The translations under genes and the position numbers were made by a program. Below the pieces are notes generated by a model that saw only the letters and a list, made by a program, of their open reading frames with translations, was not told the DNA's origin and ran no database searches. DNA of 64,000 bases, taken from Paraescarpia echinospica. Its lineage: Eukaryota > Annelida > Polychaeta > Sabellida > Siboglinidae. Below are positions 46,061 to 57,060 of this stretch, piece by piece; the first letter of the stretch is position 1, and each line of letters begins with the position of its first letter. The stretch is taken from positions 3,750,773-3,814,772 of the forward strand of contig CM034538.1 of NCBI GenBank assembly GCA_020002185.1, read 5' to 3'.

Positions 46061-46494
46061 GAAGAGAGAGTCTTCACAAAATGTTTGTGCTTGGTTCATT
46101 TATCCAGAGAAATCGTTAATCCGGACCCACACGTGGTAACCAGAGAGTCCGAATTTATCCGAGGTGTCACTGTATGTGCATATGCACAAGTACTTACAAG
46201 TACTTAATCCCCTCTTTAGTTGGATGCAGATACACAAGTACTTACTTTACTCTCCAGGTTGTATGCAGATACACAAGTACCCAATTCCCTCTCTAGATTG
46301 TATGCAGATACACAAGTACCTACTTCCTTCTCTAGGTTGTATGTAGATACACAAGTACTTAATTCCCTCTCTAGGGTGTTTGCATATACACAAGTACCTA
46401 ATAGTCTCTCTAGGTTGTACGTATATACACAAGTACCTAATCCGTGCGTGTGTCTGTGTATGTGTTCATGCGTGCGTGTGTGTGTGCGTGCGTG

Positions 46495-46527
<33 letters not shown>

Positions 46528-46985
46528 ATGCAAGAGAAGAGAGAGTCTTGACAAAATGTATGTGGTTCATTGTTTTATCCAGAGAAATCGTCAATCCGGA
46601 AACATATATGATAACCAACGAGTCCGAATGTATCCGAGGTGTCACTGTATGTGCACATACACACGTGCTTACAAGTACGTAATCCCCTCTTTAGGTTGTA
46701 TGTACTTACTTTACTCTCCAGGTTCTATGCAGATACACAAGTATTATTATTATTATTACACAAGTACCCAATTACCTCTCTAGATTGTATCCAGATACGC
46801 AAGTACTTAATTCCCTCTCTAGCGTGTTTGCAAATTCACAAGTACCTAATTCCCTTTATAGGTGTATGCATATACACAAGTGCTTACGTCCCTCTCTAGG
46901 TTGTATGCAGATACACGTACCCAATTCCCTCTCTAGGTTGTATGCAGATACACAAGTACCTACTTCCCTCTCTAGGTTTTTGCAG
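46025..46985. repeat. Two copies of a ~480-bp compound unit (GT run, unique block, minisatellite)
   Basis: Each unit has a GT run, then AAGAGAAGAGAGAGTCTT, ATCCAGAGAAATCGT, GAGTCCGAAT, CGAGGTGTCACTGTATGTGC, then an array of ~39-bp units such as TGTATGCAGATACACAAGTA with CCCTCTCTAGGT. The first unit begins near 46040 and the second near 46510. The 39-bp unit equals 13 codons, which keeps frames such as LYADTQVPNSLSR open. Confidence 0.9.
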
Positions 46986-47697
46986 ATACTAGCACGACTG
47001 GAAACATCATGTGCAAGGATTGGTTTAAAGATCAATCCTGGAGAAAAAAAATATATATCATTCAACCAATTAGGAAACACCACTATCGTTGCCAGGGAAG
47101 GGGCTGTTTTAGAGAAGGTTGAAGACTATAAACACCTTGGCTCCTGGGTCTGCGCAACAGACAAAGACATAAAAACCGGGAAGGCAATGGGGTGGAGAGC
47201 ACTCAATCAACTAAACCTAATATGAAAATCTACATTCCCACACAAAATCAAGCAGCGACTGTTCATTACAACAGTAGAGTCTGTGGTACTCTATAGATGC
47301 GAAGCATGGAAAATGACGAAAACCTTGACAAACAAGTAGACGGATGTTATACAAGAATGTTTCGAGCCGCGTTTAATATTCACTGGCAACAGTATTTGAC
47401 AAACGTAGAACTATACAGTGGAAGGTGTATAGTCACTGATAAAATAAGAGGAAGATGGTTGAGATTTGCCGCACGCTGCAACAGACATAAGTATGAAATG
47501 GCATCTAAGACCATCTTGTGGCAACCGACACATGGAAGAACCAAGGCAGGAAAACAAGCAGCAACTTTCATCGACTGCTTAAAGTAAGATGTGGATCTAG
47601 AAATGGAGGAGCTGAAGACAGCAATGGCAGATAGGGGGATCTGGAGACGGATGAATGAAACCACTAATGTTCGACCTCAGTGGCCGACATGAGACAG
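46986..47697 (+). mobile_element. RTE-type LINE fragment inserted in the minisatellite
   Basis: Plus-strand frames encode LETSCARIGLKINPGEKKY, VEDYKHLGSWVCATDKDI, KAMGWRALNQLN (46990-47220), then after a stop DKQVDGCYTRMFRAAFNI and RGRWLRFAARCNRHKYEMAS with ILWQPTHGRTKAGKQAATF (47297-47587) and an end with MADRGIWRRM. This is the C-terminal part of an RTE-like ORF. The array unit reads GCAGATAC before the insertion and ACAAGTACC after it, so the insertion point lies inside one unit. Truncated and with stops. Confidence 0.8.
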
Positions 47698-48967
47698 ACA
47701 AGTACCTAATTCCCTCTCTAGGTTGTATGCAGATACACGTACCCAATTCCCACTTTAGGTTGTATGCAGATACACGTACCCAATTCCCACTTTAGGTTGT
47801 ATGCAGATACATAAGTACTTACTTCCTTCTCTATGTTGTAGATATACAAGTGCTTACTTTCCTCTCTAGGTTGTACGCAGATACATAAGTACCCAATCTC
47901 CTCTCTAGGTTGCATGCATATGCACAGTATTTATTTCCCTCACTAGGTTGTATGCAGATACACGTGCCCAACTCCCATTTTAGGTTGTATGCAGATACAC
48001 AAGTACTTAATTCCCTATCTAGGTTGTAGATATACAAGTACTTACTTCCCTCCCTAGGTTGTATGCAGGTATACAAGTACATATTTCCCTCTCTAGGATG
48101 TACATACGCTAATATCTAACTCCCTCTCCGGGTTGTATGTATACACACAAGTACCTACTTCCCCGTCTAGGTTGAAGATACACTAGTATCTAATTCCCTT
48201 TCTAGGTTGTATGTATATACACAAGTACCTACTTCCCTCTTTAGGTTGTAGATACACTAGTATCTAATTCCCTCTCTAGGTTGTATGTATACACACAAGT
48301 ACCTACTTCCCTATCTAGGATGTAGATACACTAGTATCTAATTCCCTCTTTGGGTTGTATGTATACACACAAGTACCTACTTCCCTCTCTAGGTTGTAGA
48401 TACACTAGTATATAATTCCCTCTCTAGGTTGTATGCAGATACACAAGTACCTACTTCCCTATCTAAGTTGTAGATACACTAGTATATAATTCCCTCTCTA
48501 GGTTGTATGTATATACAAAAGTACCTACTTCCCTATCTAGGTTGTAGATACACTAGTATATAATTCCCTCTCTAGGTTGTATGCAGATGCACACGTACCT
48601 ATTTCCCTCTCTAGGTTGTATGTATATACACAAGTACCTACTTTCCTCTCTAGGTTGTAGATACACTAGTATATAATTCCCTCTCTAGGTTGTATGTATA
48701 TACACAAGTACGTGCTTCCCTATCTAGGTGGTAGATACACTAGTATATAATTCCTTCTCTAGGTTGTATGCAGATACACACATACTTCCCTTTCTAGGTT
48801 GTAGATATACTGGTATATGATTCCCTCTCTATGTCGCATGCAGATACACAAGTACCTACCTCCCTCTCTAGGTTGTAGATACACGAGTATATAATTCCCT
48901 CTCTAGGTTGCATGTAGATACACAAGTACCTACTTTCTTCTCTAGGTTGTATATAGATATACAAGTG
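47698..48967. repeat. Minisatellite array, ~39-bp units becoming a 74-bp dimer
   Basis: To about 48120 the units resemble those at 46200-46985. From there two sub-units alternate: TTGTATGTATATACACAAGT with CCTACTTCCCTCTCTAGG (39 bp), and TTGTAGATACACTAGTATCT with AATTCCCTCTCTAGG (35 bp), a 74-bp period for about eleven cycles. The array is broken at 48967 by the CR1 insertion and a single remnant reappears at 55427. Confidence 0.9.
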
Positions 48968-49093
48968 AAGGTAGAGGCACAGTTGAGTATTTAAACTAGA
49001 TGCACAGGGGGGATACGTAGAGCCACCTCAAAGAAATAGTACAAACAAATCTACAAGGAAAGGGTAACCAAATATCCATAAAAATTAACTTAG

Positions 49094-51429
49094 ATGTGTA
49101 TGCTTAAATACCAGAAGCATAATAAAAACAAGAGAAGCGATTTAGACATCATGATAGCGGATGTAGACCCCTATATAATAGGCATCACAGAATCATGGGC
49201 ACATTACGACTTGGTAGATGCTGCACTAGCTTTATCAGGTTATGTCATGTTTAGAAAGGACAAACAAGAGAGAAGAGGAGGCGGAGTCATTCTATATAAA
49301 ATTATTAAAGAATCTATAGAGGCATATGAATTACAAATAAGGAAGTTTTTTGGTGCAACATAGTTACCAGAAACTCAACATTACGAACAGGGCTATGTTA
49401 TCGTAGTCCTAACATACGAGGATGATGTAAAACTGCACAATGCTATAATGAGTAAAGGGGAATGTGTTATAATGGGTGATTTTAATTATATACATATTCA
49501 GTGTTTCCTTACCCAACATGTCTTGGAACCAACCAGAGGTGGGAATGTGTTGGATTTAGTGTTCTCTTCTCAAAACGAATTAGTTGATAATGTTAAAATA
49601 GATGAACCTTTAGGATTTAGTTATCATAGCCAGATCCATTTTAGTATAAAGGTACAATCAGAGAATACTAATAAAAAGCAATGAAGGAGAATTTGTTACA
49701 AAGGCAAATGTAAACAGATGATAAAATATTTAGCACACATAGATTGGACTAACTTAATGAATGACAAGACAGCAACATAATGTTGGTCCATTTTGAAAGA
49801 TGAAATTGAGGGCGGGCATTACTGGAAGATTAGATTTGTTCCCCCAAAAAGCATGGGAAACAATCTAGGAAGAAACACCTATCAAACGAAGCTATACGAA
49901 AGATTGCTTACAAACAAAATATGTGGAGAGTTTACAGAAAAACTGGAAATATACAAGACTATGACAAATACAAAGAGGCCCTTAACCTAGCTACAACCGA
50001 AATTAGAAAATCCAAACGAACTTTTGAGCAAAAAATTGGCGAATGATATAAAAATGATAGCAAGAGTTTCTACGCTTATGTAAGGAGTAAACAGAAGGTT
50101 CGATATAACGTGGTACCACTAGAAAACAATGCAGGAAACGTAATATCTGATGGGTTTCAAATGGCTGACGCCCTGAATGAGTATTTCAGCTCAGTGTTTA
50201 CCACAGAAAATATAAGTTCACTGCCATTATGATTTATTAAATTGGAGGGGGGGTAAATAAAATCAATTAGGGCAGCTGTCTGTTACTCCTGAAATTATAT
50301 CAAAGAAAATTAAGATGATGAAAGAAAAAAATCACCTGGAGTTGACGGGATACCACAAAAACTGCTTAAGGAAATTGTAGACCAAATCAATACATCACTT
50401 GCTATATTTTTTAACTTGTCACTTAAAGAGGGAATCGTTCCAATAGAATGGAAAGAAGAAACCATTACACCATTATTTAAAAATGGATCGAGGAGCAAGA
50501 CAGAGAATTACAGACCAGTGAGCTTTACATCAGTTTTATACAAATTATTAGAAACGCTTATTAAAGACCACATGGTGGAATTCCTTGTAAAACACAAATT
50601 AATAAATTAATCTCAACATGGGTTCCTAAAAGCTAGGTTTTGTCTAACCAATCTCATATGTTTTTTAGAAGAAATTACAAAGTGGGTAGATGATGGGTCA
50701 TCTGTGGGTGCTGTGTACTTAGATTTTCAGAAAGCATTTGATAAAGTGCCACATCAAAGATTGTTACTTAAATTAAAAGCCCGTAGTATAGGGGATGGTG
50801 TGATCAGTTGGATACAAACATGGTTGACAGACAGGAGACGGAGAGTAATAGTAGATGGGGAGATTTCAAACTGGAAACCAGTTTTTAGTTGAGTGCCACA
50901 GGGGTCGGTGTTAGGACCTATATTATTTTTGATATATATAAATGGTTTAGATGATGATGTATCAAGCAAAGTACTGAAATTCGCAGACGATACAAAAGTG
51001 TTCAGAACAGTAACCACAGATGCAGATAAACACACTTTACAGGATGATCTAGCCAAATTGGTCAAATGGTCTGAAAAATGGCAAATGTTATTAAATTTTG
51101 GGAAGTGTAAATACATGGGAATGGGAACGAAGAATACATAATGGGGGATACTATGTTAGGTAAAACTGTAAAAGAAAAGGACTTAAGAGTAACAGTTAGT
51201 GCTGACATGAAAGTTTCGAAGCAATGTGGAATTGCTGCTTGAAAGGGTAACCAAATACTAGGGCTAATTATGAGAAATATCACATATAACGAGAAACTGC
51301 TAATTGTACCACTGTACAAAGCAATAGTTAGGCCACGTTTGGAATATTGTACACAAGCATGCAGGCCATATCGTAAGAAGGACATAGATAAGCTAGAAAG
51401 AGTGCAACGAAGAGCAACTATGCTGATTC
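49094..51429 (+). pseudogene. CR1 copy 4 ORF2, endonuclease and reverse transcriptase
   Basis: The longest intact pieces are 49094-49363 (endonuclease start), 49448-49684 (endonuclease end), 50416-50610, 50704-50892 (fingers with FQKAFDKVPHQR) and 50893-51141 (palm with QGSVLGPILF and FADDTKVF). The catalytic Asp pair and the GDFN endonuclease block are kept, so the copy decayed by small lesions: a stop at 50890 between SWIQ... and PQGS, frameshifts near 49360 and 50230, and the truncation at 51429 by the gypsy element. Confidence 0.8.
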
Positions 51430-51436
51430 CTGAACT

Positions 51437-54400
51437 GAACTATCGTTGCAACAATAGTAATCACGCGTCCCATGAATGTCGTTTTCGTGATGCAGTGTGC
51501 CTGTGCCTGTGCCTGTACCTGTAAACGCACAGGCCACATTGCGAGGGCATGCCGGAACAGGGGGACAAGGACGTCAAGGAACGCCGAATGTAGTGACAGA
51601 TGCACTCCACAACAGACCACTGATTACTCACTGTTCTCGCTGACAGCTGCGCAAAAGGCTATCACTGTTGAAGTGAAAATGGATGGAAACCAAATACAGA
51701 TGGTTTTGGATACTGGTGCAGGGGTGTCGATTATCAGTGAACGGACATTTCGTAACGCTTGGAAATATCAACCACCACTTCTAAAACCGGCTGGAGATGT
51801 GACAGTAAAGAGCTACATCGGACAATCTATCATGGTCATTGGCAAGATCGAGCCTGAGATTACATACAATGGGCAAGCAACAGTGACGCCTATTCTGGTG
51901 GTGCAAGGTGACCGGCCAAATCTGTTGGGAAAGAACATTCTGGAAGTTATCAGAATGGACTGGGCGAATATGTTCTCAGTGTGTAATTCTTTGACATCAT
52001 CCCAGTTGATGGATGAATTTCCTGACGTGTTCCTTGATGAGTTGGGTAAGTTGAAAGGTGAAACTGTGAAACTCTATGTGAACCAAAACGCAGTGCCACG
52101 ATTTCACAAAGCCCGGCGTGTACCATATGTTATGAAGGAGAAGATCGAGGATGAACTGCAACGACTGCAGGAAGATGGCTTTATTAACATTCTACAAGTG
52201 GGCAGCACCTATTGTTCCGGTCAGAAAGGGAACTGGAGTGAGAATATGTGGTGACTTTAAGGTGAATGTCAACGAAGCAATCATAGAGGATAAGTATCCT
52301 CTGCTTGCGGGTGGGTCGACATTTTTGAAACTTGATCTCAGCCGTGCCTACATGCACCTCTTGTTGGATTAGGAGTCTCGGAAATACGTGACAATCAACG
52401 TACTAAAAGGGCTATTCAGATACACACGATTGCCATTTGGTGTGTCGGTGGCGCCATCTGTGTTTCAACGGACACTTGAGAGTTTGGTGGCAGGCATTCC
52501 GAATAAGTGCATATTCCTGGAGGACATTTTGGTGACTGGCAAGACGGAACAAGAGCGCATGAAAACCTGAGAACGGTACTACAGCGTCTCGAGAACGCTG
52601 GGTTGAGACTAAACCAACAGAAGTGCGAATTCTTTCGGTCTTCGGTGACGTATCTGGGACATCGAATCGATCGAAACGATCTACTCCCGACGGCGGATAA
52701 GGTAGAAGCCGTCCACAATGCGCCAAGGCCCACACATGTGAAAGAGTTGAGAGCATGGCTCGGAGTAGTGAACTACTATGGTCGATTTATGCAGACCCTT
52801 TCTACAAAACTGGCTCCGTTGCATCGGTTGCTAAAGAAAGGTGTGAAGTGGGTGCGGGAGAAGCTACAAGAAGACGCGTTCATCAGAGTGAAGGAGGCGT
52901 TACAGTCGGACGCACTCCTCGTTCATTTCGACCCGAGTAAGCCGATCCTACTTGCATGTGATGCCTCACCATACGGCTGCGGCGCAGTACTGTCTCATGT
53001 GATGCCCGATGGTTCAGAGCGACCGATTGCATCACGAAGCTTATCAGCGGCGTAAAAGAACTATTCGCAGCTAGACAAAGAGGGACTGAGCTAGATATTT
53101 GGAGTGAATAAGTTTCACTTGTATCTGTACGGAACCCAGTTCACACTGGTCACGGATCACCGCCCACTACTGGGGCTGTTCGACGAAAAACGACCGGTGC
53201 CACACAATGCGTCTGGGCGCATTCAAAGGTGGGCTCGGTACAAGCAGGGTACAATTACACAATTAGGTATCGCAGTGGCATCACACACGAGAACTGCGAT
53301 GCATTGTCACGACTGCCTTTGTCAACAAAGCCAGTTGTATCACCTTCGCCTGCTGAGTATGTTGACCTGATCGAGCAACTGAATGAGTCGCCAGTAACAG
53401 CAGCGCACATCCGGGAGTGGACACTACACGACAAAACACTCTCCAGAGTACAGAGATACGTACTCACCGGTTGGCTCACCAACGACTTGGTTACTCAGGA
53501 ATACAGTAGATTCTGTGATGAACTGAGCATGCATGACGGGTGCATTATGAGAGGGACCAGAGTTGTCGTTCCGAAGAAAGGACAGACGATCTTGCTGGAA
53601 CTGCTCCACAGTAGTCACAGCGGAGTGGTTAAGATGAAGGCACTGGCGCGATCGTACATCTGGTGGCCAGCATATATGCACAAATAGAACAAGTGACGAA
53701 ACATTGTTTTCAATGCGAGCAAAACGCGAGGGAACCGACTCGCGTACCAATGACGGCTATTTCCACAGAGACAATGGTCTCGTTTGCATCTTGATTATGC
53801 GGGACCTACTGAAGGCAAAATGATCCTGGTTGTGGTAGATGCCTATTCTAAATGGATAGCAACCTCAGTCGTGAAGTCAGCGACAACGCACACAACCATC
53901 GAAGAGTTGCGGAAACTATTCGGGGATCATGGTTTGCCGGATTCTGTCGTCACAGACAACGGGACATGCTTTACCAGCAGTGAATTTCAGTGTTTCCTGA
54001 AACGAAATAATGTGACACACATCAAGAGTCCAGCGTACCATCTATCCTCAAACGGATTAGCAGAAAGAGCGGTGCAAGTCGTACAAGCTGGTTTGAAGAA
54101 GATGCGTGAAGGCTCGATGGAGACACGACTAGCACGATGCTAACGTATCGTGTGACACCACACAGTGGTACCTTCAGAACTGCTGATGAACCGCAAGCTT
54201 CGAACAGTAATTGATGAAGTACTGCCCGACCTCAATTCGACGGTAACCAGATGTCAGCAGCATATTGAGGACTACTACGATCGCAGAGCAAAGCCACGGT
54301 CTGTTTACATAGGCGATGACGTCTTTGTAAAGAACCACACTGGGGTAGGACCCAAGTGGATACCATCAACGTTACGCAATCGTAATGGTGACGTCACGGT

Positions 54401-54440
54401 AGCAGAAACAAGCGACGGTCGCAAGATCAGACGACACTAG
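51437..54440 (+). pseudogene. Gypsy gag end and pol polyprotein, broken
   Basis: The first knuckle reads YRCNNSNHASHEC, with the initial Cys missing; the second ends CKRTGHIARAC, preceded by a TGTGCC repeat expansion. Protease follows with LDTGAGVSIIS (about 51705-51740). Reverse transcriptase spans about 52020-52760, with VPYVMKEKIEDELQRLQEDG, LKLDLSRAYMHLLLD, TRLPFGVSVAPSVFQR and FLEDILVTG where YLDD is usual. RNase H has LACDASPYGCGAVLS and LVTDHRPLLGL. The integrase zinc finger is at 53590-53740, its core has LDYAGP, VVTDNGTCFTSSEF and LAERAVQVV (Asp, Asp, Glu), and the last part is MVPSELLMNRKLRT. Stops or frameshifts at about 52195, 52370, 52570, 53055, 53290, 53690 and 54140 split it. 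It resembles K02A2.6-type gypsy polyproteins. Confidence 0.88.
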
Positions 54441-54681
54441 GATCACGTGCGCCGTCGGCTTAGCGCGGAACCTCAATCAATTGTGGAGGAGAGGTTCCCG
54501 GAAACTGAACAGGTCTGAGAGACAGTGATTCAACCGACAACTCCACCACCGAGTGAGGTTGTCGAACCTACTTTGGTTAACAATCCGGTACTCAGAAGAT
54601 CCACTCGCACTCGAGTGCCAGTAAAACGACTTTGAATCACTTAAATAAACACACTGTCTGTTTAAAGCTATTGTGGAAGAA

Positions 54682-54840
54682 TGTTATGTTTGTACTAGGA
54701 CTAAACATACAGATTAGTTAGCTGCTACTGCTGTTATTAGTTTATCAAATGTCCGCTAGGTTTGGAATAAAGGATTATTACATCGTTGGGACCGAGACTT
54801 ATCGCACGTATAATCATTATGTCTCTATAAGTTATGAAGT
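54682..54840 (+). repeat. Possible 3' LTR start of the gypsy element
   Basis: It follows a purine-rich tract and starts TGTTATG. A TG...CA pair could close it near 54817 (…ATAATCA), but with no second LTR to compare, the limits are a guess. Confidence 0.35.
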
Positions 54841-55204
54841 AACTTAACTTTGTATGTCTGAACGGACATAAAAAAAATAAACGTTGATTTGCTGAGAAAA
54901 AAACGTGCGAAAGCCTCCGACCCCCCCAGCGTACGGTTTGTACGCTTCGGGAAATGTCGACAATTTTGGAATACCCCTAAGAGGAGACCAAATAGAAGTT
55001 TTTTTAGATATTGAATGGTTATGAGGATATTGATATAAATTTTTTTTTTAACTGAAAGAAGGCAGTATAACCAGAGGGAACAATGCAGCATTAGTCAAGG
55101 AACAGTGTAGGTTGGATATTAAAAAGTACTAATTCTCTCGGAGGACTATAAATGACTGGAACAAATTATCTGATGATTGTGCTAATGCTAGCAGTGTGAA
55201 TAAA

Positions 55205-55262
55205 TTTCTCAACTCCATAGTTGAGACAATAAAGCATTATCTTATCTTATCTTATCTTATCT
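55205..55262 (+). mobile_element. Tiny LINE G tail insertion in the CR1 copy
   Basis: CAACTCCATAGTTGAGACAA, TAAAGCATTATC and a TTATC-type repeat interrupt the CR1 sequence between GTGTGAATA and TGTTCAAAATAAAAT, parts that adjoin in CR1 copy 3 (37525-37550). AATA occurs on both sides and fits a short target duplication. Only about 55 bp of tail were inserted. Confidence 0.75.
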
Positions 55263-55426
55263 TAATATGTTCAAAATAAAATTGACAGCTATCTGGCGAA
55301 GGCGGATTGTACGTAGATGGAAAATTAGGGACTCTTGATAAACCAAAGGCTTTGCTTGTCCGCATGCCGTCTGGAGCTCATAGCTCTGGACGGCAATCTT
55401 GTTAAATCAGAAAATCTTGTTAAAGT

Positions 55427-55455
55427 ACCTTCTTCCCTCTTCAGGTTGTTTTGGT
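55427..55455 (+). repeat. Minisatellite remnant beyond the CR1 insertion
   Basis: AAGTACCTTCTTCCCTCTTC with AGGTTGT matches one array unit of 47698-48967. It shows that the CR1 copy landed inside the array. Confidence 0.75.
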
Positions 55456-55960
55456 ATTAACCAGGACACTGAAAGGACACGGCTGAATCGAGCTACCATT
55501 GTCACAATCAGATCTATAAATGCAGTAAATATCTCTGATGACACTTGTCAAAAGCCGATTAACAATTATTGCCGTTGATATTATTAATTCACCACCGTGT
55601 GAAGGAACGGTATTAACTCAAGTGTACCACGGTACGTACTTAAAAGCACATATTGTGAAGGCAACTGTCATTTTTATTAACAGGTGTTGCACACGTGGAG
55701 TCGGCGAAATGGACTGCTTTCGAGATTTTCACCTATGGTACAGTATAAAATGAATATAATTTCACATGAAAATACTGAAATTACCGTTGGTAGCTATAAT
55801 ATAACCACATTTCAAGTTAGTTGTTAGTTAACTTATTGGTATGCCATGACAAAATAATGATGGTAAAATGGTTTGGTTTTATACAGCGCTGTATCATGTC
55901 CTTAGAACAGCTCAGAAGTTTCTCTCAAACGTTTCTCTCAGAGGATTTTCTCAGAGATAA
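55456..55960. other. Nothing recognised
   Basis: No supported gene. A 71-codon plus ORF at 55538-55753 has no familiar motif. Confidence 0.35.
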
Positions 55961-55964
55961 TACA

Positions 55965-56085
55965 ATTCACTCCTTTGCAGGCCTCTTCAATGGAACACAA
56001 CCTTGCCTTAGTTGGTAAGCATTCAGCCACGCTGCCATTACTGCGCACTGAGTAAACTGGAGCAACGTGTAGAGAACGGACACGC
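55965..56085 (-). mobile_element. SINE fragment, minus strand
   Basis: The reverse complement reads ACACGTTGCTCCAGTTTACT, GCAGCGTGGCTGAATGCTT and GGCCTGCAAAGGAGTGAA, parallel to the middle of the SINE at 62081-62410. Head and tail are missing. Confidence 0.7.
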
Positions 56086-56855
56086 TCAATGTTCCAAACG
56101 GCAACAGGAGGATTCGAGCGCAGAATAAAACGAATATGTTTAATTTAATTACAAAGATACAAGGAAATGTAAAACAGATAACAAATAGGCATATGTAATG
56201 CACTGAAGGTGATTCATAAGAAACCCACAATGGCTTAAATTGGAATCACGTGTGATAGCAAGAAACAGATTAAACCATAATGTAATGGTTGTGCCATTGT
56301 GTGGCATTGGTAGCGGTTGATTCTGGATCCCAGAATTCTGGAATCCCCGAGTGACGCTGCTATAGACGACGATTGTTGGTGTTATATCAAGAAGTAAATA
56401 CAATTTCAAAATGAAATCGAAACCAAAAAATTGGCTACGAACATTGCCTCGTGTGCCACAAGAAGCTCTGCTAATGTTTTGCCAACTATCGTTACTATCG
56501 ACAATTAATAACTAACTTGTTACTGGTAGTTAAATGTACTATCGACAGTTCAGTGTGCTACCCGCGATAAGTAATGTGTTACTGATAGTTAAATATACTG
56601 TCGATAGTAGGCCTACATTATTGTCATATTGACTATAGCAATGCAGCAATATTGTTATGTATCTTTGCATCCGTGCAGCCATATATATCGTCGTTTATTG
56701 GCTGTAGATCCCGAATGCATCAGGGACTTACACGAAACGCAACACTCATTTGCAAGCGGGCATCTCAAGATATGGAGCGAACAAAAGTAGCTGGATTAGA
56801 CATGTTTCTCTTAGTTGAAAGCGTGGATTATTTCTGCTAATCCGCCCTAGCCAAT
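56086..56855. other. Nothing recognised
   Basis: Around 56480-56620 a phrase with ACTATCGAC and TTACTGGTAGTTAA recurs two or three times at ~40-70 bp, a weak local repeat. No gene. Confidence 0.35.
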
Positions 56856-56857
56856 AT

Positions 56858-57060
56858 ATAGGGCCGCGGTTTCTTTTTGCGGAAGATCCCCAGCTGTGCT
56901 TGGGATTAATAAAGGTCGTCTCTCACAGTCGTAATTGACCACCTGACGACTGTCCCGGGTTTGAGTGGACCTTATTCGTGGCATGGAATTATACACGTAT
57001 CCTGCCAGCAAACTGCAGTAACGTATCGGCCTGTGTGGTACTGGTTTTGAACTGGAGAAG
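56858..57060 (+). promoter_or_regulatory. Promoter- or LTR-like segment left of the 42-bp array
   Basis: AATATATAGGGCCGCGG at about 56853-56870 resembles a TATA box and start region. About 50 bases on, GGGATTAATAAAGGTCGTC has a polyadenylation-type AATAAA. This close spacing of TATA and AATAAA is common in LTRs. No matching second LTR or primer site was found, so its nature is open. Confidence 0.3.

Larger units (their letters stand above)
51430..54964 (+). mobile_element. Ty3/gypsy element, 5'-deleted, within CR1 copy 4
   Basis: Coding domains lie in the usual gypsy order gag zinc knuckle, protease, reverse transcriptase, RNase H, integrase (51440-54440). After the integrase, TTGTGGAAGAA at 54671-54681 resembles a polypurine tract and TGTTATGTTTGTAC beginning at 54682 may be the 3' LTR start, with an AATAAA near 54770. 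No 5' LTR, primer binding site or main gag is present: the left junction falls in the zinc knuckle. CR1 sequence picks up again near 54970, with about 27 CR1 codons lost across the site. The 54840-54964 stretch is unassigned. Confidence 0.85.
48968..55427 (+). mobile_element. CR1-like LINE, copy 4, interrupted by a gypsy element
   Basis: The insertion begins at GAAGGTAGAGGCACAG after an array unit ending ATACAAGT, and the array resumes after AATCTTGTTA with AAGTACCTTC, so an AAGT target duplication fits. The AP endonuclease starts at 49094 with RSDLDIMIADVDPYIIGITE and ERRGGGVILYK, then CVIMGDFNY and a QNELVDNVKIDEPLG block to 49684. Reverse transcriptase runs from 50330 with SPGVDGIPQKLL, TPLFKNGSRSKTENYRPVSF, VYLDFQKAFDKVPHQRL, PQGSVLGPILFLIYING and the active site FADDTK (50980-51000), to VQRRATMLIP at 51425. 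The C-terminal part resumes at 54970 and the 3' UTR ends at about 55427. Stops at several places. ORF1 is absent. Confidence 0.88.

Noticed and set aside
45796..46139. Cys-Val and His-Thr rich ORFs
   Set aside because: Products of the GT/GC dinucleotide run.
51430..54964. Endogenous retrovirus instead of a gypsy retrotransposon
   Set aside because: Domain order fits Ty3/gypsy, and no envelope-like frame follows the integrase.
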